A stretch of DNA of 64,000 bases. It comes from Paracoccaceae bacterium (lineage in GTDB: Bacteria; Pseudomonadota; Alphaproteobacteria; Rhodobacterales; Rhodobacteraceae). Location: assembly GCA_024227475.1 (NCBI GenBank), contig JAAEUI010000005.1, positions 1 to 64,000 on the forward strand, in the 5' to 3' direction. The position numbers were made by a program, and so were the translations under genes. The notes beneath the pieces were generated by a model. It saw nothing but the letters and a program-made list of their open reading frames with translations. It did no database searches and was not told the origin of the DNA. Of this stretch, positions 25,097 through 33,091 are shown piece after piece (positions within the stretch are counted from its first letter, which is position 1; every line of letters starts with the position of its first letter).

Positions 25097-26892
25097 CTCC
25101 CGTTGTTCTGTGCCTGTCGAAAACCGGCGAGGCAACCGCCGCCCGCGTGGCGGACATCCTGCAGGCACCGGTACATGGCCGCAAAGACCGTGTTACCCGG
25201 GCCGATGCGTTTTTTGACAACGCACTGGAGCATACCCGCACGCTGTTTGCATCTGGCACGCCGATTGTTGGCATCTGCGCCGCGGGCATTTTGATCCGCG
25301 CCGTCGCTCCGTTGCTGGCCGATAAAAGAGCCGAGCCGCCGGTGGTGTCGGTGCCAGATGACGGCTCAACTGTGATCCCGCTTTTGGGCGGACACCGGGG
25401 CGCAAACCAGCTGGCGAAACAGATTGCTGAGGGGCTGCAGGCTCATTCGGCGGTTACGACCTCTGGTGATGTGGCAATGGGTGTTGCGCTGGATGAACCG
25501 CCTTCCGGGTATCGACTGGCGAATCCGGAAGATGCAAAAGGTGTGATGGTAGCGCTGCTCGGTGGTGCAGGGGTTTTGGTTCAGGGCGAAAACATCTTTA
25601 ACACAGACAGCGACCCAACAGGTGGGGTGAAGCTTGAGGTTTCTGAGGCGCCCGTCAAAACCGGGTCGGAAACGCTGGCGTATCACCCGCAGAAATACGC
25701 GCTTGGGCTGGGCTGCTCGCGAAACTGTGATCCGGCTGAAATGTGGGATCTGGTTGAGGATATCCTGCAGGAAACCAAAATAGCGCCGCATGCCATTGCC
25801 GCAGTTGCCTCACTTGATCTCAAGGCTGATGAACCGGCGATGATCGAAACTGCACAGCGACTCGGAGTGCCGTTCCGGGTGTTTTCGGCGGCGGAGCTGG
25901 AGGCGGAGGTCCCGCGTCTGGCAAACCCCTCTAACGTGGTTTTTGCAGAAGTGGGCTGCCACGGCGTATCAGAAGGCGCGGCGCTGGCGATGGCCGGGAG
26001 TACGGCTGATCTGGTCATCCCGAAACAGAAAACCGCCAATGCCACCTGCGCAGTCGCACGCACCCAAGAGCCGATCACCGAAATACGCGGACGCTCTCGC
26101 GGCAAGCTGTCGATTATCGGTATTGGTCCTGGCCAGCATTCCTGGCGCACGCCGGAAGCCTCGGCACTGGTTGCAGAGGCGGAGGAGCTGGTGGGTTACG
26201 GGCTGTATATCGACCTGCTAGGAGCATTGGCGCACGGCAAAGAGCGTTCCGATTTTCCTCTGGGTGGAGAAGAGGATCGGTGCCGTTATGCGCTGGAGCA
26301 AGCCGGTAAAGGAAAAAACGTGGCGCTGATCTGCTCAGGTGATGCCGGCATCTATGCCATGGGCGCGCTGGTTTTTGAGCTGTTGGATCGTGGCCCGGAT
26401 CAGATGGGTGTAAGCGATGCGGCGCGGCGGGTTGAGGTGGTTTCCACCCCCGGCGTTTCCGCCCTTCAGGGCGCGGCAGCGCGGGCCGGTGCGCCCTTAG
26501 GTCACGACTTCTGCGCAATCTCGCTGTCAGATCTGCTGACTCCGCGCGAGGACATCATCAAACGCGTGCGCGCCGCGGCTGAGGGCGATTTTGTGATCGC
26601 GTTCTACAACCCGGTCTCGATGCGCCGCCGCACCCTGCTGGCAGAAGCGCGCGATATTCTCCTGCAGCATCGCCCTGGTAATACCCCGGTTATGCTGGCG
26701 TCATCGCTGGGCAGACCCGAAGAACATGTGCGATACCGTGCTCTGAAAGACCTGCAGGTGGACGAGGTTGACATGCTGACGGTGGTTCTTGTCGGTTCGT
26801 CCCACTCAAAGCTGGCGCAGCTGGGTGAGGGCCCGCGCATGTACACACCACGCGGTTACGCCCGTAAGATAGACGGAGATTTGGCGATATGA
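25087..26892 (+). CDS. cobJ: CbiG-CobJ fusion: cobalt-precorrin-5A hydrolase + precorrin-3B C17-methyltransferase
   Basis: The protein has 601 residues. Residues 1 to about 330 match CbiG: the N-terminal domain (CAAGILIRAVAPLL, GGHRGANQLA), a middle domain with VQGENIFNTDSDP, and the C-terminal CobE-like domain (GLGCSRNCDPAEM, EVGCHGVSEGAAL). Residues from about 342 match CobJ/CbiH (SIIGIGPGQHSWRTPEA, ICSGDAGIYAMG, FYNPVSMRRR). It therefore couples ring contraction (C17 methylation) with opening of the lactone. CbiG belongs to the cobalt-first (anaerobic) route, in agreement with cbiX. It overlaps both neighbours. Confidence 0.93.
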   Translation: MAVTPVVLCLSKTGEATAARVADILQAPVHGRKDRVTRADAFFDNALEHTRTLFASGTPIVGICAAGILIRAVAPLLADKRAEPPVVSVPDDGSTVIPLLGGHRGANQLAKQIAEGLQAHSAVTTSGDVAMGVALDEPPSGYRLANPEDAKGVMVALLGGAGVLVQGENIFNTDSDPTGGVKLEVSEAPVKTGSETLAYHPQKYALGLGCSRNCDPAEMWDLVEDILQETKIAPHAIAAVASLDLKADEPAMIETAQRLGVPFRVFSAAELEAEVPRLANPSNVVFAEVGCHGVSEGAALAMAGSTADLVIPKQKTANATCAVARTQEPITEIRGRSRGKLSIIGIGPGQHSWRTPEASALVAEAEELVGYGLYIDLLGALAHGKERSDFPLGGEEDRCRYALEQAGKGKNVALICSGDAGIYAMGALVFELLDRGPDQMGVSDAARRVEVVSTPGVSALQGAAARAGAPLGHDFCAISLSDLLTPREDIIKRVRAAAEGDFVIAFYNPVSMRRRTLLAEARDILLQHRPGNTPVMLASSLGRPEEHVRYRALKDLQVDEVDMLTVVLVGSSHSKLAQLGEGPRMYTPRGYARKIDGDLAI

Positions 26893-27419
26893 ACGAATTG
26901 CTTTTGGAATTTGCCGGCCGCATGGCGGATGCTGGCGCAACCCAACTGCCGGAATCCTATCGCCAGATGGTGGTGAACGCGCAGTTTTTCCTCAAAACCC
27001 GGATGACAAGCTGCGAGGTTGGCAAGAATCTGGACAAGGTAACGGATTTCACTCTCAACCTGAAAAAGGGGCGGATCACCTTCGGTTTCGAGGACCGTCC
27101 GGATGTAACTGCGGACGCCCAAGTGGCGGGCACTTACTCCAAAGACGGGTCCTATATGTGGGGCTGGGGGCATCCGTCGATCCCAGAAGATCTGCAGGCG
27201 GCGGCCTGGGCGGTTCAGCAATTTGGCGACCGTCAGGAAATCGAGGAGCTGCTGACGAGGGGTGGTGAAACGGATCAGCAACAACTTGACGAATATATGG
27301 CAATTGCTGCCTATATCTCCAACGCCGACGGGGTGTTCATGGGTAGCCACGGCGAGGGTGGGCAGGCTTGTATCTGCTATTACCTCAACAACCAATTGCG
27401 CGAGGTGCTGGGGAAATGA
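26889..27419 (+). CDS. Conserved protein of unknown function inside cobalamin operon (DUF6882-like)
   Basis: The product has 176 residues, overlapping cobJ and cobM by 4 bases on both sides, so it is translationally coupled to both. No signal peptide is present. It has a helical N-terminus, a central beta-rich part with KGRITFGFEDRP, and the motif YMWGWGHPSIPEDLQ that recalls DUF6882 proteins, followed by GVFMGSHGEGGQACICYYL. The family assignment is from memory and tentative. Its fixed position between two methyltransferases suggests a step or chaperone role in corrin synthesis. Confidence 0.75.
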   Translation: MNELLLEFAGRMADAGATQLPESYRQMVVNAQFFLKTRMTSCEVGKNLDKVTDFTLNLKKGRITFGFEDRPDVTADAQVAGTYSKDGSYMWGWGHPSIPEDLQAAAWAVQQFGDRQEIEELLTRGGETDQQQLDEYMAIAAYISNADGVFMGSHGEGGQACICYYLNNQLREVLGK

Positions 27420-28207
27420 CGGTTTATTTCATCGGCGCAGGGCCGGGCGATCCTGATCTGATCACCGTCAAAGGCAGAGCCATCATCGAGCGTTGTCCGG
27501 TCTGTCTGTTTGCCGGGTCGCTGGTGCCCGAAGCGGTGGTGGCCTGCGCGCCGGATGGGGCAATTGTCAAAGATACCGCGGCGATGACGCTTGATGACAC
27601 CCATGCCGAAATCGTGGCCGCGCACGGGCGTGGCGAAGATGTGGCGCGTGTGCATTCCGGCGACCCGTCGCTTTATGGTGCGATTGCCGAGCAAATCCGG
27701 CGGCTGCGTGCCGAAGGCATCCCTTATGAAATCGTTCCCGGCGTTCCTGCTTACGCAGCCGCTGCGGCGGCTATCGGGCAGGAACTGACCATTCCTGAAA
27801 TTGCGCAATCCATCGTTCTGACCCGCATGTCGATGCAGTCAACCGGAATGCCGGACGGCGAAACACTGGACAATTTTGGACGTACCGGTGCAACGCTGGC
27901 GATCCATCTGGCGGTGCGCAACATGCGCGAGATCGAACGCCAACTGGTACCGCATTACGGCGAGAACTGTCCGGTTGTTGTTGCCTATCGCGTCGGCTGG
28001 CCGGATCAGATGATTATCCGTGGTACGCTCGGCAGTATCCGGATGAAAGTGCGCAAGGAAAAGATCACCCGCACGGCGCTGATAATGGTGGGTCCGGCAC
28101 TGGCCGAAGCGCAGGAATTTGTCGACTCGGCACTTTATGATCCCGCAAAACCACACGTTTTGCGCCCGGTCACCGGGGTTGATCTGGTGGAAGACCACAA
28201 TACTTAG
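27416..28207 (+). CDS. cobM: Precorrin-4 C11-methyltransferase
   Basis: The enzyme has 263 residues and methylates C-11 of (cobalt-)precorrin-4. The ATG at 27416 overlaps the previous stop. SAM-binding segments are VYFIGAGPGDPDLITVKG, CLFAGSLVPEAVV, RVHSGDPSLYGA and EIVPGVPAYAAAAAA, all typical of CobM/CbiF. It is the last gene of the operon; its TAG stop forms the first bases of a palindromic repeat (28205 onward). Confidence 0.95.
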   Translation: MTVYFIGAGPGDPDLITVKGRAIIERCPVCLFAGSLVPEAVVACAPDGAIVKDTAAMTLDDTHAEIVAAHGRGEDVARVHSGDPSLYGAIAEQIRRLRAEGIPYEIVPGVPAYAAAAAAIGQELTIPEIAQSIVLTRMSMQSTGMPDGETLDNFGRTGATLAIHLAVRNMREIERQLVPHYGENCPVVVAYRVGWPDQMIIRGTLGSIRMKVRKEKITRTALIMVGPALAEAQEFVDSALYDPAKPHVLRPVTGVDLVEDHNT

Positions 28208-28250
28208 AGCGCTTTCCCTTTATTCTGAAACAGATTCAGGCACCGCGCCG
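28205..28250. repeat. Palindromic intergenic element, left half
   Basis: The sequence starts TAGAGCGCTTTCC, with a core CTGAAACAGATTCAGG as in the other copies, but the right arm is degraded. The cobM stop codon is its first three bases, so insertion (if the element is mobile) happened exactly at the end of the gene. The following 28251-28535 has a possible DnaA box (listed separately), a short CCCC/GGGG hairpin near 28390-28403, and otherwise nothing I can name. Confidence 0.5.
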
Positions 28251-28328
28251 GTTTTGATTTCGGGCTCGGCGTGGCCGGAGCACCGCTGTTGTTGGGAGTT
28301 TCCGTAATCTCCGCTTTGGCGAATCCAG

Positions 28329-28350
28329 TTATCCACACACCTTGTGGACG
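28329..28350. other. DnaA-box-like dyad
   Basis: A perfect TTATCCACA (28329-28337) is followed after five bases by TGTGGACGG, so TCCACA and TGTGGA form an inverted pair, next to an AT-rich stretch (28351-28375). A single dyad of this kind is not an origin; it could be a DnaA-titration or regulatory site, or chance. Confidence 0.25.
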
Positions 28351-28535
28351 GAATAATGCCATAATTTTAGCCTATTACCTTGACCACGCCCCTGATTCGG
28401 GGTCCCATGGAGCGGTTTCGTTACAATTTGACTGACTTTGTTTGAAACTGCTCGAATGAGTATTTGGTATCGCCGCGTTTGGGTTCCCCTGAGAATCGAT
28501 TTGCCAAACTGCGGGAGTGTTCGGGAGGACGGGAA

Positions 28536-28889
28536 ATGGACACACACATGTCCAAGGAAGTACTGGAAGGGCTGCGACGCGCCAAAGCCCAGTCATTGCA
28601 CCGCAAAGACCGGTTACGGGTCGTTGTGGGGGAAGAGTATTATCCGGTTCTACGATCCTGGGATGGCGGCTTTTCGCTTGATATTGAAGACGCTCCTCAC
28701 TTGCGAGGCACGGTTGAATTTTGTGACGGAACCCGCGAGCTCTATGAATGCCTGATTGTCTGTTCCGCTCAGGAAGGCAACGAGATGGTCTATGAGTACA
28801 AACGCGTGACCCCGGCCGTTGATCAACATCCGGTTGATTTTGAAATTGCGGATGATGCGCCGGTTGCCTATCTGGGAAAAAGCGACTGA
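28536..28889 (+). CDS. Small conserved hypothetical protein
   Basis: The product has 117 residues. The ATG at 28536 follows GGAGG (28524-28528) at good spacing; a second ATG at 28548 is possible. The N-terminus is helical and basic (LRRAKAQSLHRKDRLRVVV), the rest is beta-rich and acidic (GGFSLDIEDAPHLRGTVEF, YECLIVCSAQEG). The RKDR plus a later small beta domain recalls PilZ-like folds only loosely; the canonical c-di-GMP motifs are not visible. I recognise similar proteins as Rhodobacteraceae-specific; the function is unknown. Confidence 0.7.
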   Translation: MDTHMSKEVLEGLRRAKAQSLHRKDRLRVVVGEEYYPVLRSWDGGFSLDIEDAPHLRGTVEFCDGTRELYECLIVCSAQEGNEMVYEYKRVTPAVDQHPVDFEIADDAPVAYLGKSD

Positions 28890-28899
28890 CTTAAGCCTC

Positions 28900-28951
28900 T
28901 AGTGTGTTTCCGGTTTAAACTGAAGCAGATTGAGCCTGAAACGCCACTCTA
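28900..28951. repeat. Palindromic intergenic element
   Basis: The element runs from TAGTGTGTTTCCGG to CCTGAAACGCCACTCTA with core AAACTGAAGCAGATTGAG. Ends carry TA on both sides. It lies between two convergent genes (the small conserved protein and the zinc-ribbon protein) and may act as a transcription stop for one or both. Confidence 0.55.
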
Positions 28952-28984
28952 AGTATCTGGCGTCGTAGCACTTCTGGTTTCATA

Positions 28985-30457
28985 TCACCCCCGCAAATAG
29001 GCAACGATTTCGTCTACCGAATTCCGCAATCCATCTACAAAGCTGGCAAACGGGTCCAGTACGGCCGCCGCTGCGGGAACAATTTCCACAATTTGTGGGC
29101 GGTAGAGATATAAAACGGCCAGAAGCGCAACCAGGAACAGCGTCCAGATAAAGGCCCTTCTGAACCCTCCGGAATCAGCAGTTTTTTCTTCCTCGCCCAC
29201 AGTCTCCAGGCTGCGGTTGGGTTGCGCGCCTTCGCTCCGCAGGGTCGAGTCGAGCTCATCTACATCCGGTAACAGCTCTTTTCGAGAGGCCGCCGGCCCG
29301 GGGCGCTCCGTGGGGTCGCTTGTCTTTGAACGTCTTGGGCGGCTTGGCAGTTCGACTGGTTCGCTCGGGGCGTCCTCAGCAATGTCCGAAAGCTCTTCGG
29401 CGTCTCTTTCCAGCGCCTCGCGAACGCTGGTAACAGGGCGAGCCCTGACCTGCTGGTTTGCGCTCGGGCGCGGGCGTAACGCGCCCAGTGCCGCGGCGGC
29501 AGGGATTGCCGAGCCGACGGCGGGTTCCTCCGGTTCGTCGTCTCCGAAATCGTCCACTTCGCCGGATTCATCCTCAAAACCCTCATCGGCGTCTTCATCA
29601 AGCCAGTCAGAGTCCGCACGATACGCTCGGCGCGGTTCTTCCGCTTCTGAATCGTCAACCTCGGGATCGCCATCGTCGTCAAGGCCGCTTTCGGGATCGG
29701 CGTAGATGTCCACTTCCGGGGCGGCTTCCAAAGGGTTGGCCTGTGGTTTGACTTCGCTGACATCCTCCTCAGGGTCGTCAGTTGGCAGAACCGCCTCATA
29801 TTCCGGTTCGTCTTCGGCGGGGCTGTCGGCGGCCTCCTGAATTTCAGACAGTTGACTGCGGATTGCAGCCAGATCGCCGAGCGGATCAAATTCTTCGTCA
29901 GCCTCAGATTCAATATATTCCTCAGCCTCAGCCTCTGGGCTGTCAGAGAGCGCATCCAGGAACGCCGAAAGGTCCTCCGGCTCATCCTCGGCTTCCTCTT
30001 CAACATCGGCAGCGTTTGTGCTGCTATCAAGTGCCTCTGGTACCGCCTCATCAGGCTTGGCGCGTGCCGATGAAAATGCCGCCTCGCTTCGTAATACCTC
30101 CAGCACCTCTTCTTCTGGCGTCATTGCCCCGACCAGTATTTCGCCTGGGTCGTCGTCGTAATCGTCGTTGTCCAGTTGCTCTTCCTGGCCTTCTGTGTCC
30201 TCTTTCGTTTGGGTTGAGCGGAATTCCGCGTCCCCGACACCATCCAGATCGTCGAAAATTTCAGTTGCTTCCGGCTCAAAGGAGTCGGGCGCCAATTCAC
30301 GCTTTTCCGCTTCCGGTTCCCGGTCGGGCAGCATCTGTATCGAATCCTGAAACCAAACGTGTTCGCAGTTAGCACATTGAACTTCGCAACCGGCATCGGG
30401 AATCGCACTGTTGTCGACTTCGTACTGCGCGACGCATCTTGGGCATACCAAACGCAT
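28985..30457 (-). CDS. MJ0042-type zinc-ribbon membrane protein with long acidic linker
   Basis: The protein has 490 residues. The N-terminal zinc ribbon has Cys5, Cys8 (CPRC) and Cys28, Cys31 (CANC), the pattern of the MJ0042/zinc_ribbon_5 family. A very acidic, repetitive Glu/Asp/Ala-rich disordered region covers about 45-340. One membrane helix (about 432-450, FIWTLFLVALLAVLYLY) is close to the C-terminus, followed by about 40 residues. It is divergent from ftsE with 163 bases between, an arrangement I know from other Rhodobacteraceae. The function is unknown; a scaffold at the inner membrane is possible. Confidence 0.85.
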   Translation of the reverse strand: MRLVCPRCVAQYEVDNSAIPDAGCEVQCANCEHVWFQDSIQMLPDREPEAEKRELAPDSFEPEATEIFDDLDGVGDAEFRSTQTKEDTEGQEEQLDNDDYDDDPGEILVGAMTPEEEVLEVLRSEAAFSSARAKPDEAVPEALDSSTNAADVEEEAEDEPEDLSAFLDALSDSPEAEAEEYIESEADEEFDPLGDLAAIRSQLSEIQEAADSPAEDEPEYEAVLPTDDPEEDVSEVKPQANPLEAAPEVDIYADPESGLDDDGDPEVDDSEAEEPRRAYRADSDWLDEDADEGFEDESGEVDDFGDDEPEEPAVGSAIPAAAALGALRPRPSANQQVRARPVTSVREALERDAEELSDIAEDAPSEPVELPSRPRRSKTSDPTERPGPAASRKELLPDVDELDSTLRSEGAQPNRSLETVGEEEKTADSGGFRRAFIWTLFLVALLAVLYLYRPQIVEIVPAAAAVLDPFASFVDGLRNSVDEIVAYLRG

Positions 30458-30620
30458 GTGACCCTCGCTGACCTCTATGCCGCTCGCCCCCCAGCGAATC
30501 AGCTTTTCTTTAGTTTTAGCGACGCAAGGCCATCATTCCAAGTATCTGTTCTATTTTGTAAAGATTGCATATAAGGCAGCGTTGCGCAAAAATCTCACCA
30601 GGCAAGAATCGGAGCATTCG

Positions 30621-31298
30621 GTGATCGAGCTAAAAAACGCTGCATTTTCCTATGGCGGCGCGGATATTCTTACGGAAATGAACCTGCGATTATCGCCAGG
30701 GTCGTTTCACTTTCTGACCGGGCCATCAGGCACTGGAAAGACAACCTTGCTGAAATTGTGTTACCATGCATTGCTGCCCAGCTCGGGTGTGGTGCGGATG
30801 TTCGAACAAGATGTTCGCGCGATGAGCCGGGACGACGTTGCCAAGCTCAGAAGGCGTATTGGCGTTGTGCATCAGGACTGCCAGTTTCTGGATCACCTGA
30901 GCGTTGCTGAAAACGTGCTGATGCCGCTGCAGGTATCTGGCCGCGAAGATGAGATGGCGAGCAGCAACCTGATGGAATTGCTTGGGTGGGTCGGTATGGC
31001 TGACCATGCCGAAGCCAAGCCCCCTGAACTGTCTGGTGGTGAACGCCAAAGGGCAGCGTTGGCCCGGGCGCTGATCATGTCGCCGGACCTGATCCTTGCC
31101 GACGAGCCAACCGGCAACGCCGCCTGGGAAATGGGCCAGAGGTTGCTGTCCCTGCTGGTGGTATTGAACAAAATGGGCAAAACGATTCTGATCGCCACCC
31201 ACGATCTGAACCTGATCCGCACTGCAAAAGCACAGGTCTCCGCGCGGGTGTTGCGGATCCAAGATCACCGCCTGCAATTGGCAGGAGCTGATCTGTAA
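30621..31298 (+). CDS. ftsE: Cell division ATP-binding protein FtsE
   Basis: An ABC ATPase of 225 residues that, with FtsX, regulates peptidoglycan hydrolases at the division site. The GTG at 30621 is chosen because the domain starts there (VIELKNAAFSYGG), with GGAG about 7 bases upstream. Walker A is GPSGTGKT, signature LSGGERQR, Walker B LILADEPTGN and switch ATHD, all intact. Asn replaces the D-loop Asp (GNAAWEM). The stop overlaps the ftsX start. Confidence 0.92.
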   Translation: MIELKNAAFSYGGADILTEMNLRLSPGSFHFLTGPSGTGKTTLLKLCYHALLPSSGVVRMFEQDVRAMSRDDVAKLRRRIGVVHQDCQFLDHLSVAENVLMPLQVSGREDEMASSNLMELLGWVGMADHAEAKPPELSGGERQRAALARALIMSPDLILADEPTGNAAWEMGQRLLSLLVVLNKMGKTILIATHDLNLIRTAKAQVSARVLRIQDHRLQLAGADL

Positions 31299-32200
31299 TG
31301 GGCAAACTGACTGGAATAATCGAAGATATCCGTGGTGACCGCAAATCGGACCGGGTGGTTCCCCCCAGCGGTTTCACCACCCGGTTGACCGCATTTACTG
31401 CTGCGGCTATGGCGTTTCTTGCGGTCTTTGCACTGGCTCTGTCGTTGGCGGCAGGCCGTCTGGCTGACCGCTGGGACGCAGAGCTGGCAAGAACCTCCAC
31501 CGTACGGATTTCAGCACCAGAGGGGCAAATGGCAGCCCAGTCCGAAGCGGTTTTGAATGTGTTGCGGACCACGCCCGGCGTCGAAACGGCGCGGGTGATG
31601 AGCGATGAAGAGCAGCGCAAATTGCTTGAGCCGTGGTTTGGCCCCGATCTGTCGTTGGACAGCTTGCCGATCCCGCGTCTTATCGAAGTGATCGAAACCG
31701 GCGTCGGCCCGGATGTGGAAGGTCTGCGGTTGCGACTCTCTGCCGAGGCCCCAGGTGCGGTGCTTGACGATCACACACGCTGGCGCCGGCCGCTGGTAAC
31801 CGCGGCTTCGCGCCTTCGGCTGATGGCGCTGCTGGCAATTGCTCTGATAGCAACCTCAACAGCGGCAATGATCACCCTGGCGGCGCAATCGGCTCTGGCT
31901 GCGAATGGCCAGGTCATTCAGGTGCTGCGCCTGATCGGTGCGCGAGATGTGTTTATCGCCCGGGCTTTTGTCCGCCGGTTTACAATCCGGTCCTTTTTCG
32001 GTGCCTGTGTTGGCACGGGTGCGGCGATGCTTGCTACCCTTCTGCTGCCCCCGGCCGCCGAAGAGGGCGCGTTCCTGACCGGTCTCGGATTTCAAGACTT
32101 CGACTGGCTTCTGCCCCTGGCCATCCCAGTACTGGTAGGCATAGTGGCCTTCTGGGCCACGCGCATGGCAGCGTTCCGAACTCTGGCGAGATCGATGTGA
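31298..32200 (+). CDS. ftsX: Cell division protein FtsX
   Basis: A membrane protein of 300 residues: a first membrane helix (about 32-52), a periplasmic domain (about 55-165), and three further helices (about 172-195, 220-250, 262-285). This is the normal FtsX topology. It overlaps ftsE by one base (TAATG) and plsC by one base (TGATG). In related species FtsEX activates a periplasmic amidase or its regulator. Confidence 0.9.
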   Translation: MGKLTGIIEDIRGDRKSDRVVPPSGFTTRLTAFTAAAMAFLAVFALALSLAAGRLADRWDAELARTSTVRISAPEGQMAAQSEAVLNVLRTTPGVETARVMSDEEQRKLLEPWFGPDLSLDSLPIPRLIEVIETGVGPDVEGLRLRLSAEAPGAVLDDHTRWRRPLVTAASRLRLMALLAIALIATSTAAMITLAAQSALAANGQVIQVLRLIGARDVFIARAFVRRFTIRSFFGACVGTGAAMLATLLLPPAAEEGAFLTGLGFQDFDWLLPLAIPVLVGIVAFWATRMAAFRTLARSM

Positions 32201-32934
32201 TGGCATACGCGTTTCAATGGCTCCGGTCTTTGCTGTTTATCGGCCAGATGTATGTGATGATGCTGTTGATGGGTTTGTTTTTCCTGCCCCTGGTGCTGGT
32301 GCGGCGCAACACAGCCTTTACCGCAATTCACACCTACACCAGATGGGTGCGCTGGACTGCGGGCTGGATGGTCGGCCTGAAATCCGAAATTCGCGGCGAG
32401 ATTCCGACCGATGAAGTTATCGTTGCTTCCAAACATCAGAGCTTTCTTGATATCATCATCATTGTTTCAGAACTGCCGCGCCCCAAATTCATCATGAAGA
32501 AGGAACTGAAATGGGCGCCGATTCTGGGCTTCTACGCCAACCGCATCAACTGTATTGCGGTAGACCGGGGTAAACGCGGCAAGGCGATCAAACAGATGGT
32601 CAGGGATGTTAAATCCGGCCGCCAGCAACCCGGCCAACTGGTGATCTTCCCCCAGGGAACCCGGGTAGCAGCCGGGGCCAGGAAACCTTACAAGGTGGGA
32701 ACGGCGGTGCTTCATGCGGAAACCGGAACCGATGTGGTTCCCGCGGCCACCAACGTTGGTGTGTTCTGGAAGCGTCATGGGATTTACCGCTATCCCGGTT
32801 TGGCCGTGGTGGAGTTTTTGCCACGAATTACCCAAGGCAAAAGCACTGAGGAATTCATGGCCCATCTGGAAGCGACCATTGAAAATGCTTCAGACCAGCT
32901 GATGCGCGAGGCCGGGTTGCAGATCAAGCCCTGA
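32200..32934 (+). CDS. plsC: 1-acyl-sn-glycerol-3-phosphate acyltransferase
   Basis: The enzyme has 244 residues and makes phosphatidic acid from lysophosphatidic acid at the inner membrane. An N-terminal membrane helix (about 10-32) precedes the HX4D catalytic motif (KHQSFLDIII) and the FPQGTR motif of the acyltransferase family. The ATG at 32200 overlaps the ftsX stop. Operonic with ftsEX. Confidence 0.92.
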   Translation: MAYAFQWLRSLLFIGQMYVMMLLMGLFFLPLVLVRRNTAFTAIHTYTRWVRWTAGWMVGLKSEIRGEIPTDEVIVASKHQSFLDIIIIVSELPRPKFIMKKELKWAPILGFYANRINCIAVDRGKRGKAIKQMVRDVKSGRQQPGQLVIFPQGTRVAAGARKPYKVGTAVLHAETGTDVVPAATNVGVFWKRHGIYRYPGLAVVEFLPRITQGKSTEEFMAHLEATIENASDQLMREAGLQIKP

Positions 32935-33091
32935 CGGAGCTGAGAGATGTATGTAGTATCGGGCGGCAGGTCGGAGCACTTTCGTGACACTGGACGATGC
33001 CGGTTTCCCCACATATCTCGCCAAGACAGGTTTCAGTTCACAACCTTGGGAAACTCCTTTAAAACACACCTTTCACGTATCGACCGGCTCC

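Noticed and set aside
28329-28375. Replication origin
   Set aside because: Only one DnaA-box dyad, and no dnaA, parAB, repABC or other origin-linked gene nearby.
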